DNA of 64,000 bases, taken from Ramlibacter aurantiacus (lineage in GTDB: Bacteria; Pseudomonadota; Gammaproteobacteria; Burkholderiales; Burkholderiaceae_C). Position numbers and translations under genes: made by a program. The stretch covers positions 247,377 through 311,376 of the forward strand of contig NZ_JAEQNA010000006.1 of NCBI RefSeq assembly GCF_016722895.1, given 5' to 3'. Shown in pieces: positions 1-8,874 of this stretch. The first letter of the stretch is position 1. Every line of letters begins with the position of its first letter. Below the pieces are notes generated by a model. That model was not told the DNA's origin and ran no database searches. It saw only the letters and a list, made by a program, of their open reading frames with translations.

Positions 1-893
1 AGCGCATGCTGATCCTGGGCGGCGGCATCATCGGACTGGAGATGGGCACGGTCTATTCCACCCTGGGCGCGCGGCTGGACGTCGTGGAGATGCTCGACGG
101 GCTGATGCAGGGCGCCGACCGCGACCTGGTGCGGGTGTGGCAGAAAATGAACGCGCCGCGCTTCGACAACATCATGCTGAAGACCAAGACGGTGGGCGCC
201 GAGGCTACGGCCGACGGCATCCTGGTTCGCTTCGAGGGCGAGCAGGCCCCCAAGGAGCCTCAGCTCTATGACCTGGTGCTGCAGGCGGTGGGCCGTTCGC
301 CCAACGGCAACAAGATCGGTGCCGACAAGGCCGGCGTCACGGTGACCGACCGGGGCTTCATTCCGGTGGACATCCAGATGCGCACCAACGTGCCGCACAT
401 CTTCGCCATCGGCGACATCGTCGGCCAGCCCATGCTGGCCCACAAGGCGGTGCACGAAGCCCACGTGGCGGCCGAGGCGGCGGCCGGCGAGAAGTCGGCC
501 TTCGAGGCGCGCGTCATTCCCAGCGTGGCCTACACCGACCCCGAGGTGGCGTGGGTCGGGCTCACCGAGGACCAGGCCAAGGCCCAGGGCATCGCCATCA
601 AGAAAGGGCATTTCCCCTGGACGGCCTCGGGCCGGGCCATCGCCAACACGCGCGACGAAGGCTTCACGAAGTTGCTGTTCGATGCGCAGACGCATCGCAT
701 CCTGGGTGGCGGCATCGTCGGCACCCATGCCGGCGACATGATCGGCGAAGTGGCCCTGGCCATCGAGATGGGCGCGGACGAACTGGATATCGGCAAGACC
801 ATCCACCCGCACCCGACGCTGGGCGAGAGCATCGGCATGGCCGCCGAGATCGCGCACGGCACCTGCACCGACGTGCCGCCACCGCGGCGATAG
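1..893 (+). CDS. lpdA: Dihydrolipoyl dehydrogenase (E3), 3' part; pyruvate dehydrogenase type
   Basis: The gene is cut by the left window edge; the reading frame is open from base 3. It encodes the C-terminal ~297 residues of a FAD/NAD-dependent E3 that reoxidises dihydrolipoamide. Visible are the NAD-binding glycine motif (LILGGGIIGLEMG), the second FAD motif (FAIGDIVGQPMLAHKA) and the dimer-interface active-site stretch HPHPTLGES with its catalytic His and Glu. The sequence resembles the E. coli-type E3 of pyruvate dehydrogenase and differs from the second E3 at 8.9-10.3 kb, so the aceE-aceF genes are probably just off the left edge (inference). It ends in TAG followed by a strong hairpin terminator. 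Confidence 0.95.
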   Translation, partial: RMLILGGGIIGLEMGTVYSTLGARLDVVEMLDGLMQGADRDLVRVWQKMNAPRFDNIMLKTKTVGAEATADGILVRFEGEQAPKEPQLYDLVLQAVGRSPNGNKIGADKAGVTVTDRGFIPVDIQMRTNVPHIFAIGDIVGQPMLAHKAVHEAHVAAEAAAGEKSAFEARVIPSVAYTDPEVAWVGLTEDQAKAQGIAIKKGHFPWTASGRAIANTRDEGFTKLLFDAQTHRILGGGIVGTHAGDMIGEVALAIEMGADELDIGKTIHPHPTLGESIGMAAEIAHGTCTDVPPPRR

Positions 894-900
894 TCATGAG

Positions 901-929
901 AAAAAGGCCGGCTGTTCGCCGGCCTTTTT
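901..929. terminator. Bidirectional intrinsic terminator between convergent lpdA and the NlpC/P60 gene
   Basis: A perfect 12-bp inverted repeat (901-912 against 918-929) with a 5-nt loop. A run of five A on the left and five T on the right makes a rho-independent terminator on either strand. It lies between the stop codons of two convergent genes and so can serve both. Confidence 0.9.
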
Positions 930-947
930 CTTGTCCGGGCGGCCGAT

Positions 948-1514
948 CTACTCGGCGGCTTTCTCCGCCGCATCGACCCGACGCGCTCCATCGAATCGCG
1001 TGGCCCAGTAGCGCCCGGCCATGTTTTCCACACGCACCTGCGCGCCCGGCCGCGGGGCATGGATGAACTTGCCGTCGCCCACGTAGATACCTACGTGGCT
1101 GAACGCCCGGCGCATGGTGTTGAAGAACACCAGGTCACCCGGTTGCAGGTCCTTCTTGTCGATCACCAGGGTGGCCGCCGCCTGTTCCTTGGCCCGGCGC
1201 GGCAGCACCAGCCCCACGGTCTGGCCATAGATGGCGCGCACGAAACCGCTGCAGTCGAAGCCGCCCTCGGCCGACTCGCCGCCGCGCCGGTAGGGCACTC
1301 CCAGGAACCCCATCGCGTGCCCGACCAGCCCGGTGGCCTTCTCGCGCATGGCGTCTGCCTTGTCCATCACGGTGTGACCGGCCTGTTCCAGGCGATCGAG
1401 CAGCTTTCGCTCGGTGATCGGTTGCGGCTCACGCTCACCGTCGGCAGAAGGCCAGGCGAAGCAGGTCAGGGGAAGCGCCAGCAGGGCGGCGCACAACCAG
1501 CGGGACGGTGACAT
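948..1514 (-). CDS. Exported NlpC/P60 family cysteine peptidase (peptidoglycan hydrolase)
   Basis: Predicted 188-residue protein that starts with a classic signal peptide (MSPSRWLCAALLALPLTCFA), so it acts in the periplasm or envelope. The C-terminal NlpC/P60 domain has the catalytic Cys in GFDCSGF, the His in FSHVGIYVG and a second His in FIHAPR. This family cleaves D-Glu-diaminopimelate type bonds in murein stem peptides. The open frame extends about 71 codons further upstream, but that part is basic and low-complexity, lies in an intergenic repeat, and would bury the signal peptide, so the ATG at 1514 is preferred. Confidence 0.88.
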   Translation of the reverse strand: MSPSRWLCAALLALPLTCFAWPSADGEREPQPITERKLLDRLEQAGHTVMDKADAMREKATGLVGHAMGFLGVPYRRGGESAEGGFDCSGFVRAIYGQTVGLVLPRRAKEQAAATLVIDKKDLQPGDLVFFNTMRRAFSHVGIYVGDGKFIHAPRPGAQVRVENMAGRYWATRFDGARRVDAAEKAAE

Positions 1515-1639
1515 GGCGGCGGAGCTTACCAGCCTGCCCATCCGTGGTTTTCCCCGGGCGGCGTGAACGCTGCCAGGGCAGCGGTACAGGCCGCAGGCGC
1601 GACGACCCGCGCAGGCCGCCGCGTAGCGGCCGGCCCTTC

Positions 1640-1810
1640 CCGTGCCGCCGCGGAACCGGCTTCGTCGGGCCGCTGGTTGCGCACCTTGGGGTGAACGCCG
1701 ACCAGGCCACCGCGCAGCGGTAGGCACCCCCCAGCGGCAACCGCGGAACCGGCTTTGCCGGGCCGCTGGTTGCGCCCCCTAGGGGGGAGGCGGCCACCAG
1801 GCCGCTTCGG
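1640..1810. repeat. GC-rich intergenic repeat cluster between the NlpC/P60 and isochorismatase genes
   Basis: The 317-bp gap 1515-1831 holds no convincing gene. It contains two near-identical direct copies of a ~38-bp unit at 1649-1686 and 1742-1780 (shared core GCGGAACCGGCTT...GGGCCGCTGGTTGCGC). The second copy runs into a palindrome CCCCCT/AGGGGG (1775-1786) and a 6-bp stem GCGGCC/GGCCGC with a 4-nt loop (1790-1805). I associate this style of element with Comamonadaceae intergenic regions. A role in mRNA 3'-end structure is only inferred. Confidence 0.6.
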
Positions 1811-1831
1811 GGGGATCAATAATCCCTGGCT

Positions 1832-2431
1832 ATGCTCCTAGACAGCCAAGACTCCCAACTCGTGCTGCTGGATTACCAGCAGCGCCTGATGCCGGCCATC
1901 CACGACCAGGCCAACGTGTTCGGCAACGCGCTGCGGCTGGCCCGGCTTGCCAGGCTGGTGCAGGTGCCGGTGTGGGCCAGTGAACAGAACCCGCAGGGCC
2001 TGGGTCCCACCGAGCCCGAACTGGCCGAACTCACCGGTCCGGCCGTCGCCAAGACCACCTTCAGCGCCGCCTCCGCGCTGATGCCCCGGTTGCGGCCGGC
2101 CCCGCGGCCTGCGGCCGGCAATGCCCGCAGCCTGCCGCGCCACCTGCAGAAACCGGCAGCCCCCGCCCCGGGTCGCGACACCCTGGTGCTGGCAGGCTGC
2201 GAGGCGCACATCTGCCTGCTGCAGACCGCGCTGGAACTGCTGGACGAAGAGTTCGACGTCTGGGTGGTCACCGACGCCTGCGGCTCGCGCACCGAGCGCA
2301 ACCGCGATGCCGCCTTCGACCGCCTGGCCGGGGCCGGTGCCGAACTGGTCACCACGGAGATGGTCGCGTTCGAGTGGATCCGCGACGCTTCGAACCCCCG
2401 ATTCAAGGAGATGCTGACCTTGATCAAGTGA
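1832..2431 (+). CDS. Isochorismatase-family cysteine hydrolase
   Basis: 199-residue alpha/beta cysteine hydrolase of the YcaC/ISOC1-like group. The catalytic triad can be read as Asp in VLLDYQ near residue 14, Lys in VAKTTFSA, and the nucleophile Cys in LAGCEAHICLLQT. The natural substrate cannot be deduced; members hydrolyse amides or carbamates such as nicotinamide or N-carbamoyl compounds. A Pro/Arg/Ala-rich insertion (about residues 88-115) replaces the usual short loop before the nucleophile strand. The gene stands 62 nt upstream of prpE on the same strand and may be co-transcribed with it. Confidence 0.85.
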   Translation: MLLDSQDSQLVLLDYQQRLMPAIHDQANVFGNALRLARLARLVQVPVWASEQNPQGLGPTEPELAELTGPAVAKTTFSAASALMPRLRPAPRPAAGNARSLPRHLQKPAAPAPGRDTLVLAGCEAHICLLQTALELLDEEFDVWVVTDACGSRTERNRDAAFDRLAGAGAELVTTEMVAFEWIRDASNPRFKEMLTLIK

Positions 2432-2493
2432 GGCCCCGCCCGGGGCAACGAAGCTGCCGAACACTTTCAACACCCCTCCAGGAGACAGCCGGC

Positions 2494-4389
2494 ATGCCGT
2501 CCTATCGCGAGTTCCATCAACGTTCGATCGAGCAACCTGATGAGTTCTGGGCCGAGCAGGCCCGGCTGATCGACTGGGAAACCCCGCCGCGGCGCATCTG
2601 CGACAACGACCGCCCGCCCTTCACGCGCTGGTTCGGCGGTGGCCGCACCAACCTGTGCCACAACGCGGTGGACCGGCACCTGGCCGAGCGGGGAGGGCAG
2701 CCTGCGCTGATCCACGTCTCCACCGAAACCGGGCGCGAGGAGACCCTCACGTTCGCCCAGTTGCACGAACAGGTGCAGCTGTCGGCCGCCATGCTGCGCG
2801 GCCTGGGCGTGGGCAAGGGCGACCGCGTGCTGATCTACATGCCCATGGTGCCCGAGGCGGTGGTCGCCATGCTGGCCTGTGCCCGCATCGGCGCCATCCA
2901 TTCGGTGGTGTTCGGCGGCTTCGCGTCGGGCTCGCTGGCCACCCGCATCGAGGACGCGGCGCCGCGCGTGGTGGTCAGTGCCGATGCGGGATCGCGCGGC
3001 GGCAAGGTCATCGCGTACAAGCCGCTGCTGGACGAGGCCATCCGCCTGTCGACCTTCAAGCCCGAATCGGTCCTGCTGCTCGACCGCGGCCTGGCGCCGG
3101 TCGAGCGGGTGCCCGGGCGCGACCATGACTGGGGCGCCCTGGCCGCGCGCCACGCGGGCGACACGGTGGCCTGCGAATGGCTGGACGCGACCGACGTGAG
3201 CTACACCATGTACACCAGCGGCACCACCGGCCGGCCCAAAGGCGTGCAGCGTGACGTGGGTGGCTATGCGGTGGCGCTGGCGGCCAGCATGAAGCACATC
3301 TTCCAGGGCGAAGCGGGCCAGACCTTCTTTTGCACCAGTGATATCGGCTGGGTCGTCGGGCACAGCTACATCGTCTATGGCCCGCTGATCGCCGGCATGG
3401 CCACCATCCTGTACGAGGGCCTGCCGGTGCGTCCCGATGCCGGCATCTGGTGGAGCCTCGTCGAGAAGTATCGCGTGGGCGTGATGTTCAGTGCGCCCAC
3501 GGCCATTCGCGTGCTCAAGAAGCACGATGCGGCCTTGATGAAGCGGCACGACCTGAGCAGCCTGCGCGCGCTGTTCCTCGCGGGCGAACCGCTGGATGAA
3601 CCCACCGCGCGCTGGATCAGCGGCGAGCTGGGTGTCCCGGTGATCGACAACTACTGGCAGACCGAGACCGGCTGGCCCATCCTGACCATCGCGAACGGCG
3701 TCGAGCCGCGGCCTTCGCGCCTCGGCAGCCCCGGCGTGCCCATGTACGGCTGGAAGGTCAAGCTGCTCGATTCGATCTCGGGCGAGGAGCTGGACGGTCC
3801 CGACCAGAAAGGCGTGCTCGCCATCGAGCTGCCCACGCCGCCTGGCTTCATGCAGACGGTGTGGCGCGACGACGAGCGCTTCGTCGACACCTACTGGAAG
3901 ACCATTCCGGGGCGGATGGTCTACAGCACCTTCGACTGGGCCATCCGCGACGCCGACGGCTACTACTACATCCTGGGGCGCACCGACGACGTGATCAACG
4001 TGGCGGGCCATCGGCTGGGCACCCGCGAGATCGAGGAATGCATCTGCCGTCACCCGGCCGTGGCCGAGGTGGCCGTGGTCGGGGTGGCCGACGCGCTCAA
4101 GGGGCAGGTGGCCGTGGCCTTCGCGGTGCCGCGCGACGCGAGTGCCGTGGCCGACGAGGCCTCGCGCCTGCGGCTGGAGGGCGAGATCATGAAGGTCGTG
4201 GACGAGCGCCTGGGTGCGCTGGCCCGGCCGGCGCGGGTGCGCTTCGTGTCGCTGCTGCCCAAGACCCGCAGCGGCAAGCTGTTGCGCCGGGCCATACAGG
4301 CCGTCTGCGAGGGGCGGGATCCGGGCGACCTGACCACCATCGAGGACCCCGGCGCGCTGCAGCAGATCCGTGAACTGTTGCAGCCGTGA
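2494..4389 (+). CDS. prpE: Propionyl-CoA synthetase (propionate-CoA ligase)
   Basis: 631-residue AMP-forming acyl-CoA synthetase that activates propionate (ATP + propionate + CoA to propionyl-CoA). The P-loop-like motif YTSGTTGRPKG starts near residue 240 and the adenylation Lys lies in TRSGKLLRR near residue 595. The segment RDVGGYAVAL just after the P-loop and the overall length match PrpE (E. coli about 628 aa) better than acetyl-CoA synthetase (~650 aa). The ATG at 2494 is chosen because AGGAGAC stands 7 nt upstream and the protein then starts MPSYREFHQRS, as in the family. The usual methylcitrate-cycle genes are not adjacent. Confidence 0.93.
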   Translation: MPSYREFHQRSIEQPDEFWAEQARLIDWETPPRRICDNDRPPFTRWFGGGRTNLCHNAVDRHLAERGGQPALIHVSTETGREETLTFAQLHEQVQLSAAMLRGLGVGKGDRVLIYMPMVPEAVVAMLACARIGAIHSVVFGGFASGSLATRIEDAAPRVVVSADAGSRGGKVIAYKPLLDEAIRLSTFKPESVLLLDRGLAPVERVPGRDHDWGALAARHAGDTVACEWLDATDVSYTMYTSGTTGRPKGVQRDVGGYAVALAASMKHIFQGEAGQTFFCTSDIGWVVGHSYIVYGPLIAGMATILYEGLPVRPDAGIWWSLVEKYRVGVMFSAPTAIRVLKKHDAALMKRHDLSSLRALFLAGEPLDEPTARWISGELGVPVIDNYWQTETGWPILTIANGVEPRPSRLGSPGVPMYGWKVKLLDSISGEELDGPDQKGVLAIELPTPPGFMQTVWRDDERFVDTYWKTIPGRMVYSTFDWAIRDADGYYYILGRTDDVINVAGHRLGTREIEECICRHPAVAEVAVVGVADALKGQVAVAFAVPRDASAVADEASRLRLEGEIMKVVDERLGALARPARVRFVSLLPKTRSGKLLRRAIQAVCEGRDPGDLTTIEDPGALQQIRELLQP

Positions 4390-4570
4390 CGCAAGGGCGG
4401 ATTAAGAACTTCAACCTCGCGGGGGACGAGGGTTTTCCTGGGTCATAATCCGCCGGCAACTTCGGTCCTTCCAGCCACTGTCGCATCCGCCAACCGGTTC
4501 AGCCGTGACGCGGAAGGTTGATCTAACCAGCTCCATGCTCCCTGCAGGGGGGCGGAAAGTAGCGAAACTC

Positions 4571-7441
4571 ATGAGTGAGACGAAACGCGTCTACACGGCC
4601 CTGCGCGGCAACTCGTACCTCTTCGGCGGCAATGCCCCCTATGTCGAGGAGATGTACGAAAACTACCTCTCCAACCCGGGCAGCGTCCCCGACAACTGGC
4701 GCGAGTACTTCGACGCGCTGCAGAACGTGCCCGCCGTCGATGGCAGCCAGGCCAAGGACGTTCCGCACATCCCCGTCATCAACGCCTTCGCCCAGCGCGC
4801 CAAGCAGGGGCCCACGCAGATCGTGGTCGCCAGCGGGGCCGATTCCGAACTCGGGCGCAAGCGCACCGCGGTCCAGCAGCTGATCGCCGCCTACCGCAAC
4901 GTCGGCGCCCGCTGGGCCGACCTCGACCCGCTCAAGCGGACCGAGCGCGAGAACATCCCTGAGCTCGACCCGTCCTTCTACGGCTTCACCGATGCCGACC
5001 AGGAGACGGTGTTCAACACCAGCAACACCTTCTTCGGCCGCGAAAGCATGACGCTGCGCGAGCTGATGAACGCCCTGCGCGAGACCTACTGCGGCACCAT
5101 CGGCGCCGAGTACATGTACATGACCGACCAGGTGCGCAAGCGCTGGTGGCAACAGAAGCTCGAGACCATCCGCAGCAAGCCGGTCTTCACGACCGAGAAG
5201 AAAAAGCACATCCTCGGGCGGCTCACCGCGGCCGAGGGCCTCGAGCGCTTCCTGCATACCAAGTACGTGGGCCAGAAGCGCTTCTCGCTGGAAGGCGGCG
5301 AGAGCTTCATCGCTTCCATGGACGAGCTGATCCAGGAGGCCGGCAGCAAGGGCGTGCAGGAAATCGTGATCGGCATGGCCCATCGGGGCCGCCTGAACGT
5401 GCTGGTCAACACCTTGGGCAAGATGCCCCGCGACCTGTTCGCCGAGTTCGAGCACACCGCCAAGGAAGACCTGCCGGCCGGCGACGTGAAGTACCACCAG
5501 GGCTTCAGCTCCGACGTCTCCACCCCCGGCGGCCCGGTGCACCTGAGCCTGGCCTTCAATCCCTCGCACCTGGAGATCGTCAACCCGGTGGTCGAGGGCA
5601 GCGTGCGCGCCCGCATGGACCGCCGCGCCGATGCCCAGGGCAAGCAGGTGCTGCCGGTGCTGGTGCACGGTGACGCGGCCTTCGCCGGGCAGGGCGTGGT
5701 GCAGGAAACCCTGGCCCTGGCCGAGACGCGCGGATACTTCACCGGCGGCACGGTGCACATCGTCATCAACAACCAGATCGGCTTCACCACCTCCGACCCG
5801 CGCGACAGCCGCTCCACCTTGTATTGCACCGACGTGGTCAAGATGATCGAGGCGCCGGTGCTGCACGTGAACGCCGACGACCCCGAGGCCGTGGTGCTGG
5901 CCACGCAGCTGGCGGTCGAGTACCGCATGGAGTTCGGCAAGGACGTGGTGGTGGACATCGTCTGCTTCCGCAAGCTGGGCCACAACGAGCAGGACACGCC
6001 CTCGCTGACCCAGCCGCTGATGTACAAGAAGATCGCGGCCCACCCCGGCACCCGCAAGCTGTACGCCGACAAGCTGGCCACGCAGGGCCTGGGCGAGTCC
6101 CTCGGTGACGACATGGCCAAGGCCTACCGCGCCGCCATGGACGCCGGCACCCACACCGTCGATCCGGTCCTGACCAACTTCAAGAGCAAGTACGCGGTCG
6201 ACTGGAGCCCGTTCCTGGGCAAGAAGTGGACCGACAACGCCGACACCGCCATCCCGCTGACCGAGTGGAAGCGCCTGGCCGAGCGCATCACCACGGTGCC
6301 CCAGAACTTCACCGTGCACCCGCTGGTGCGCAAGGTGCTGGAAGACCGCGCCGCCATGGGCCGCGGCGAGGCCAACGTCGACTGGGGCATGGGCGAGCAG
6401 ATGGCTTATGCCTCGCTCGTGGCCAGCGGCTACCCGGTGCGCCTGTCCGGCGAAGACGTGGGCCGCGGCACCTTCGTGCACCGCCACGCCGTGCTGCACG
6501 ACCAGAACCGCGAGCGCTGGGACGTCGGCACCTACATCCCGCTGCAGAACGTGGCCGAGAACCAGGCGCCGTTCGTCGTGATCGACTCCATCCTGTCCGA
6601 GGAGGCGGTGCTGGGCTTCGAGTATGGCTACGCGTCCAACGACCCCAACACGCTGGTGATCTGGGAAGCGCAGTTCGGCGACTTCGCCAACGGCGCCCAG
6701 GTGGTGATCGACCAGTTCATCGCGTCCGGCGAGGTGAAGTGGGGCCGGGTCAATGGCATCACCTTGATGCTGCCGCACGGCTACGAAGGCCAGGGCCCCG
6801 AGCACAGCTCGGCCCGGCTCGAGCGATTCATGCAGCTGGCCGCCGACACCAACATGCAGGTGGTCCAGCCCACCACGGCCAGCCAGATCTTCCACCTGCT
6901 GCGCCGGCAGATGGTGCGCCCGCTGCGCAAGCCGCTGGTCATCATGACGCCCAAGTCGCTGCTTCGGAACAAGGACGCCACCTCGCCGCTGTCCGAGTTC
7001 ACCAAGGGCGGCTTCCAGACCGTGCTGCCCGAGGTGCAGGAGCTGCGCAACGAAAAGGTCAAGCGCGTGATCATGTGCTCGGGCAAGGTGTACTACGACC
7101 TGGCCAAGAAGCGGGCCGAGAAGGGCGCCGAGGACGTCGCGATCCTGCGCGTGGAGCAGCTCTACCCGTTCCCGCACAAGGTGTTCGCGGCCGAGCTGCG
7201 CAAGTACCCGAACGCCACCGACCTCGTGTGGTGCCAGGACGAGCCGCAGAACCAGGGCGCGTGGTTCTTCATCCAGCACAACATCCACGAGAACATGCTC
7301 GAAGGGCAGCGCCTGGGTTATGCCGGCCGCGCCGCCTCGGCATCTCCGGCCGTGGGCTATTCGCACCTGCACCAGGAGCAGCAGAAGGCCCTGGTGGAGG
7401 GCGCATTCGGCAAGCTCAAGGGGTTCGTCCTGACCAAGTAG
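4571..7441 (+). CDS. sucA: 2-oxoglutarate dehydrogenase E1 component
   Basis: 956-residue thiamine-diphosphate E1 of the oxoglutarate dehydrogenase complex, which decarboxylates 2-oxoglutarate and passes the succinyl group to the lipoyl arm of SucB. The N-terminal E2-docking segment (NAPYVEEMYENYL), the ThDP region and the motif GHNEQDTPSLTQP are typical. A GTG at 4505 would add 22 residues that do not look like the family N-terminus, so ATG 4571 is preferred. It is the first gene of sucA-sucB-lpdA. The 181-bp leader holds a -10-like CATAAT at 4444-4449 but no convincing -35. Confidence 0.96.
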   Translation: MSETKRVYTALRGNSYLFGGNAPYVEEMYENYLSNPGSVPDNWREYFDALQNVPAVDGSQAKDVPHIPVINAFAQRAKQGPTQIVVASGADSELGRKRTAVQQLIAAYRNVGARWADLDPLKRTERENIPELDPSFYGFTDADQETVFNTSNTFFGRESMTLRELMNALRETYCGTIGAEYMYMTDQVRKRWWQQKLETIRSKPVFTTEKKKHILGRLTAAEGLERFLHTKYVGQKRFSLEGGESFIASMDELIQEAGSKGVQEIVIGMAHRGRLNVLVNTLGKMPRDLFAEFEHTAKEDLPAGDVKYHQGFSSDVSTPGGPVHLSLAFNPSHLEIVNPVVEGSVRARMDRRADAQGKQVLPVLVHGDAAFAGQGVVQETLALAETRGYFTGGTVHIVINNQIGFTTSDPRDSRSTLYCTDVVKMIEAPVLHVNADDPEAVVLATQLAVEYRMEFGKDVVVDIVCFRKLGHNEQDTPSLTQPLMYKKIAAHPGTRKLYADKLATQGLGESLGDDMAKAYRAAMDAGTHTVDPVLTNFKSKYAVDWSPFLGKKWTDNADTAIPLTEWKRLAERITTVPQNFTVHPLVRKVLEDRAAMGRGEANVDWGMGEQMAYASLVASGYPVRLSGEDVGRGTFVHRHAVLHDQNRERWDVGTYIPLQNVAENQAPFVVIDSILSEEAVLGFEYGYASNDPNTLVIWEAQFGDFANGAQVVIDQFIASGEVKWGRVNGITLMLPHGYEGQGPEHSSARLERFMQLAADTNMQVVQPTTASQIFHLLRRQMVRPLRKPLVIMTPKSLLRNKDATSPLSEFTKGGFQTVLPEVQELRNEKVKRVIMCSGKVYYDLAKKRAEKGAEDVAILRVEQLYPFPHKVFAAELRKYPNATDLVWCQDEPQNQGAWFFIQHNIHENMLEGQRLGYAGRAASASPAVGYSHLHQEQQKALVEGAFGKLKGFVLTK

Positions 7442-7576
7442 GGACCGGGGACGGCGCCGGCGCCCCAGGGCCCGGCGCCGTGAAGCCTGATTCCTCATCC
7501 CCATTCCGGGCCAGCAGCCTGCGAGCCGGCATACGGCCGCGGGCCCGGCCCCTCCAGTCCCGCAGAAAGAACAAAC

Positions 7577-8863
7577 ATGTCCATCGTTGAAGTCAAGGTT
7601 CCGCAACTGTCCGAATCGGTCGCCGAGGCGACCCTGCTGCAGTGGAAGAAGAAGCCCGGCGAAGCCGTGGCGCAGGACGAGATCCTGATCGAGATCGAGA
7701 CCGACAAGGTCGTGCTCGAAGTGCCCGCCCCGAGCGCCGGCGTGCTGGCCGAGGTGGTCGAAGCCGACGGCAGCACCGTGGTGGCCGACCAGGTGATCGC
7801 GCGCATCGACTCCGAAGGCCGGGCCGGCGCGCCGGCACCGGCGCCTGCCGCGGCGGCCGCCGCGGCCGAGGCGACGCCGCCCGGCGGCATGTCGGCCGCT
7901 GCCCCCGGGGCGCCCGCGGCCATCGCGGCCGGTGGCGCCAAGGCCGGCGTCGCCATGCCGGCGGCCGCCAAGCTCATGGCCGACAACCAGCTGGCGGCGG
8001 GTTCGGTCGAGGGCACGGGCCGCGACGGCCGCGTGACCAAGGGCGACGTGCTGGGCGCGATCGCCGGCGGCGCCAAGGCGGCTCCTGCTCCCGCGCCGGC
8101 CGCCCGTCCGGCAGCCGCGCCGCTGCCCCAGGTGAGCGCTCCCGCGCCGGCCGACCTCGGCGCCCGCCCCGAGCAGCGCGTGCCCATGAGCCGGCTGCGC
8201 GCCCGTGTCGCCGAGCGCCTGCTGATGTCGCAGCAGACCAATGCCATCCTGACCACCTTCAACGAGGTCAACATGGCCCCGGTGATGGAAATGCGCAAGC
8301 GCTTCCAGGAGCGCTTCGAGAAGGAGCACGGCGTCAAGCTCGGCTTCATGAGCTTCTTCGTCAAGGCGGCCGTGCATGCCCTGAAGAAGTTCCCCATCCT
8401 CAACGCCAGCGTCGATGGCAACGACATCATCTACCACGGCTACTTCGACATCGGCATCGCCGTCGGCTCGCCGCGCGGCCTGGTGGTGCCCATCCTGCGC
8501 AACGCCGACCAGATGTCCTTCGCCGACGTGGAGAAGAAGATCGCCGAGTTCGGCGCCAAGGCGCGGGACGGCAAGCTGGGCATCGAGGAGATGACCGGCG
8601 GCACCTTCTCCATCTCCAACGGCGGCGTGTTCGGCTCCATGCTGTCCACCCCCATCATCAACCCGCCGCAGTCGGCCATCCTGGGCGTGCACGCCACCAA
8701 GGACCGCGCGGTGGTGGAAAACGGCCAGGTCGTGGTGCGCCCGATGAACTACCTGGCGATGTCCTACGACCACCGCATCATCGACGGCCGCGAAGCCGTG
8801 CTGGGCCTGGTGGCCATGAAGGAAGCGCTGGAAGACCCGTCGCGCCTGCTGTTCGATATCTGA
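7577..8863 (+). CDS. sucB: 2-oxoglutarate dehydrogenase E2 (dihydrolipoyllysine succinyltransferase)
   Basis: 428-residue E2 core enzyme. One lipoyl domain lies at about residues 2-77, with the lipoylated Lys44 in [10 protein letters not shown]. An Ala/Pro-rich linker follows, then the peripheral subunit-binding domain (about 130-165, [12 protein letters not shown] to GRVTKGDVL), a second Ala/Pro linker, and the acyltransferase domain with the active-site motif [12 protein letters not shown] near the C-terminus. It lies 135 nt after sucA and 11 nt before its E3 gene. Confidence 0.96.
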   Translation: MSIVEVKVPQLSESVAEATLLQWKKKPGEAVAQDEILIEIETDKVVLEVPAPSAGVLAEVVEADGSTVVADQVIARIDSEGRAGAPAPAPAAAAAAAEATPPGGMSAAAPGAPAAIAAGGAKAGVAMPAAAKLMADNQLAAGSVEGTGRDGRVTKGDVLGAIAGGAKAAPAPAPAARPAAAPLPQVSAPAPADLGARPEQRVPMSRLRARVAERLLMSQQTNAILTTFNEVNMAPVMEMRKRFQERFEKEHGVKLGFMSFFVKAAVHALKKFPILNASVDGNDIIYHGYFDIGIAVGSPRGLVVPILRNADQMSFADVEKKIAEFGAKARDGKLGIEEMTGGTFSISNGGVFGSMLSTPIINPPQSAILGVHATKDRAVVENGQVVVRPMNYLAMSYDHRIIDGREAVLGLVAMKEALEDPSRLLFDI

Positions 8864-8874
8864 GGCCGTCCACC

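Noticed and set aside
1515..1831. Several 70-120 codon frames on both strands in the gap before the isochorismatase gene
   Set aside because: They run through repeats and palindromes, are Arg/Pro/Gly-rich, and overlap each other on both strands; no ribosome binding site or domain supports any.
4523..8773. A 1,416-codon open frame on the minus strand across sucA and sucB
   Set aside because: It is an antisense shadow of two clearly recognised genes, caused by high GC codon use; its protein is rich in H, G, A, V and D without any domain.
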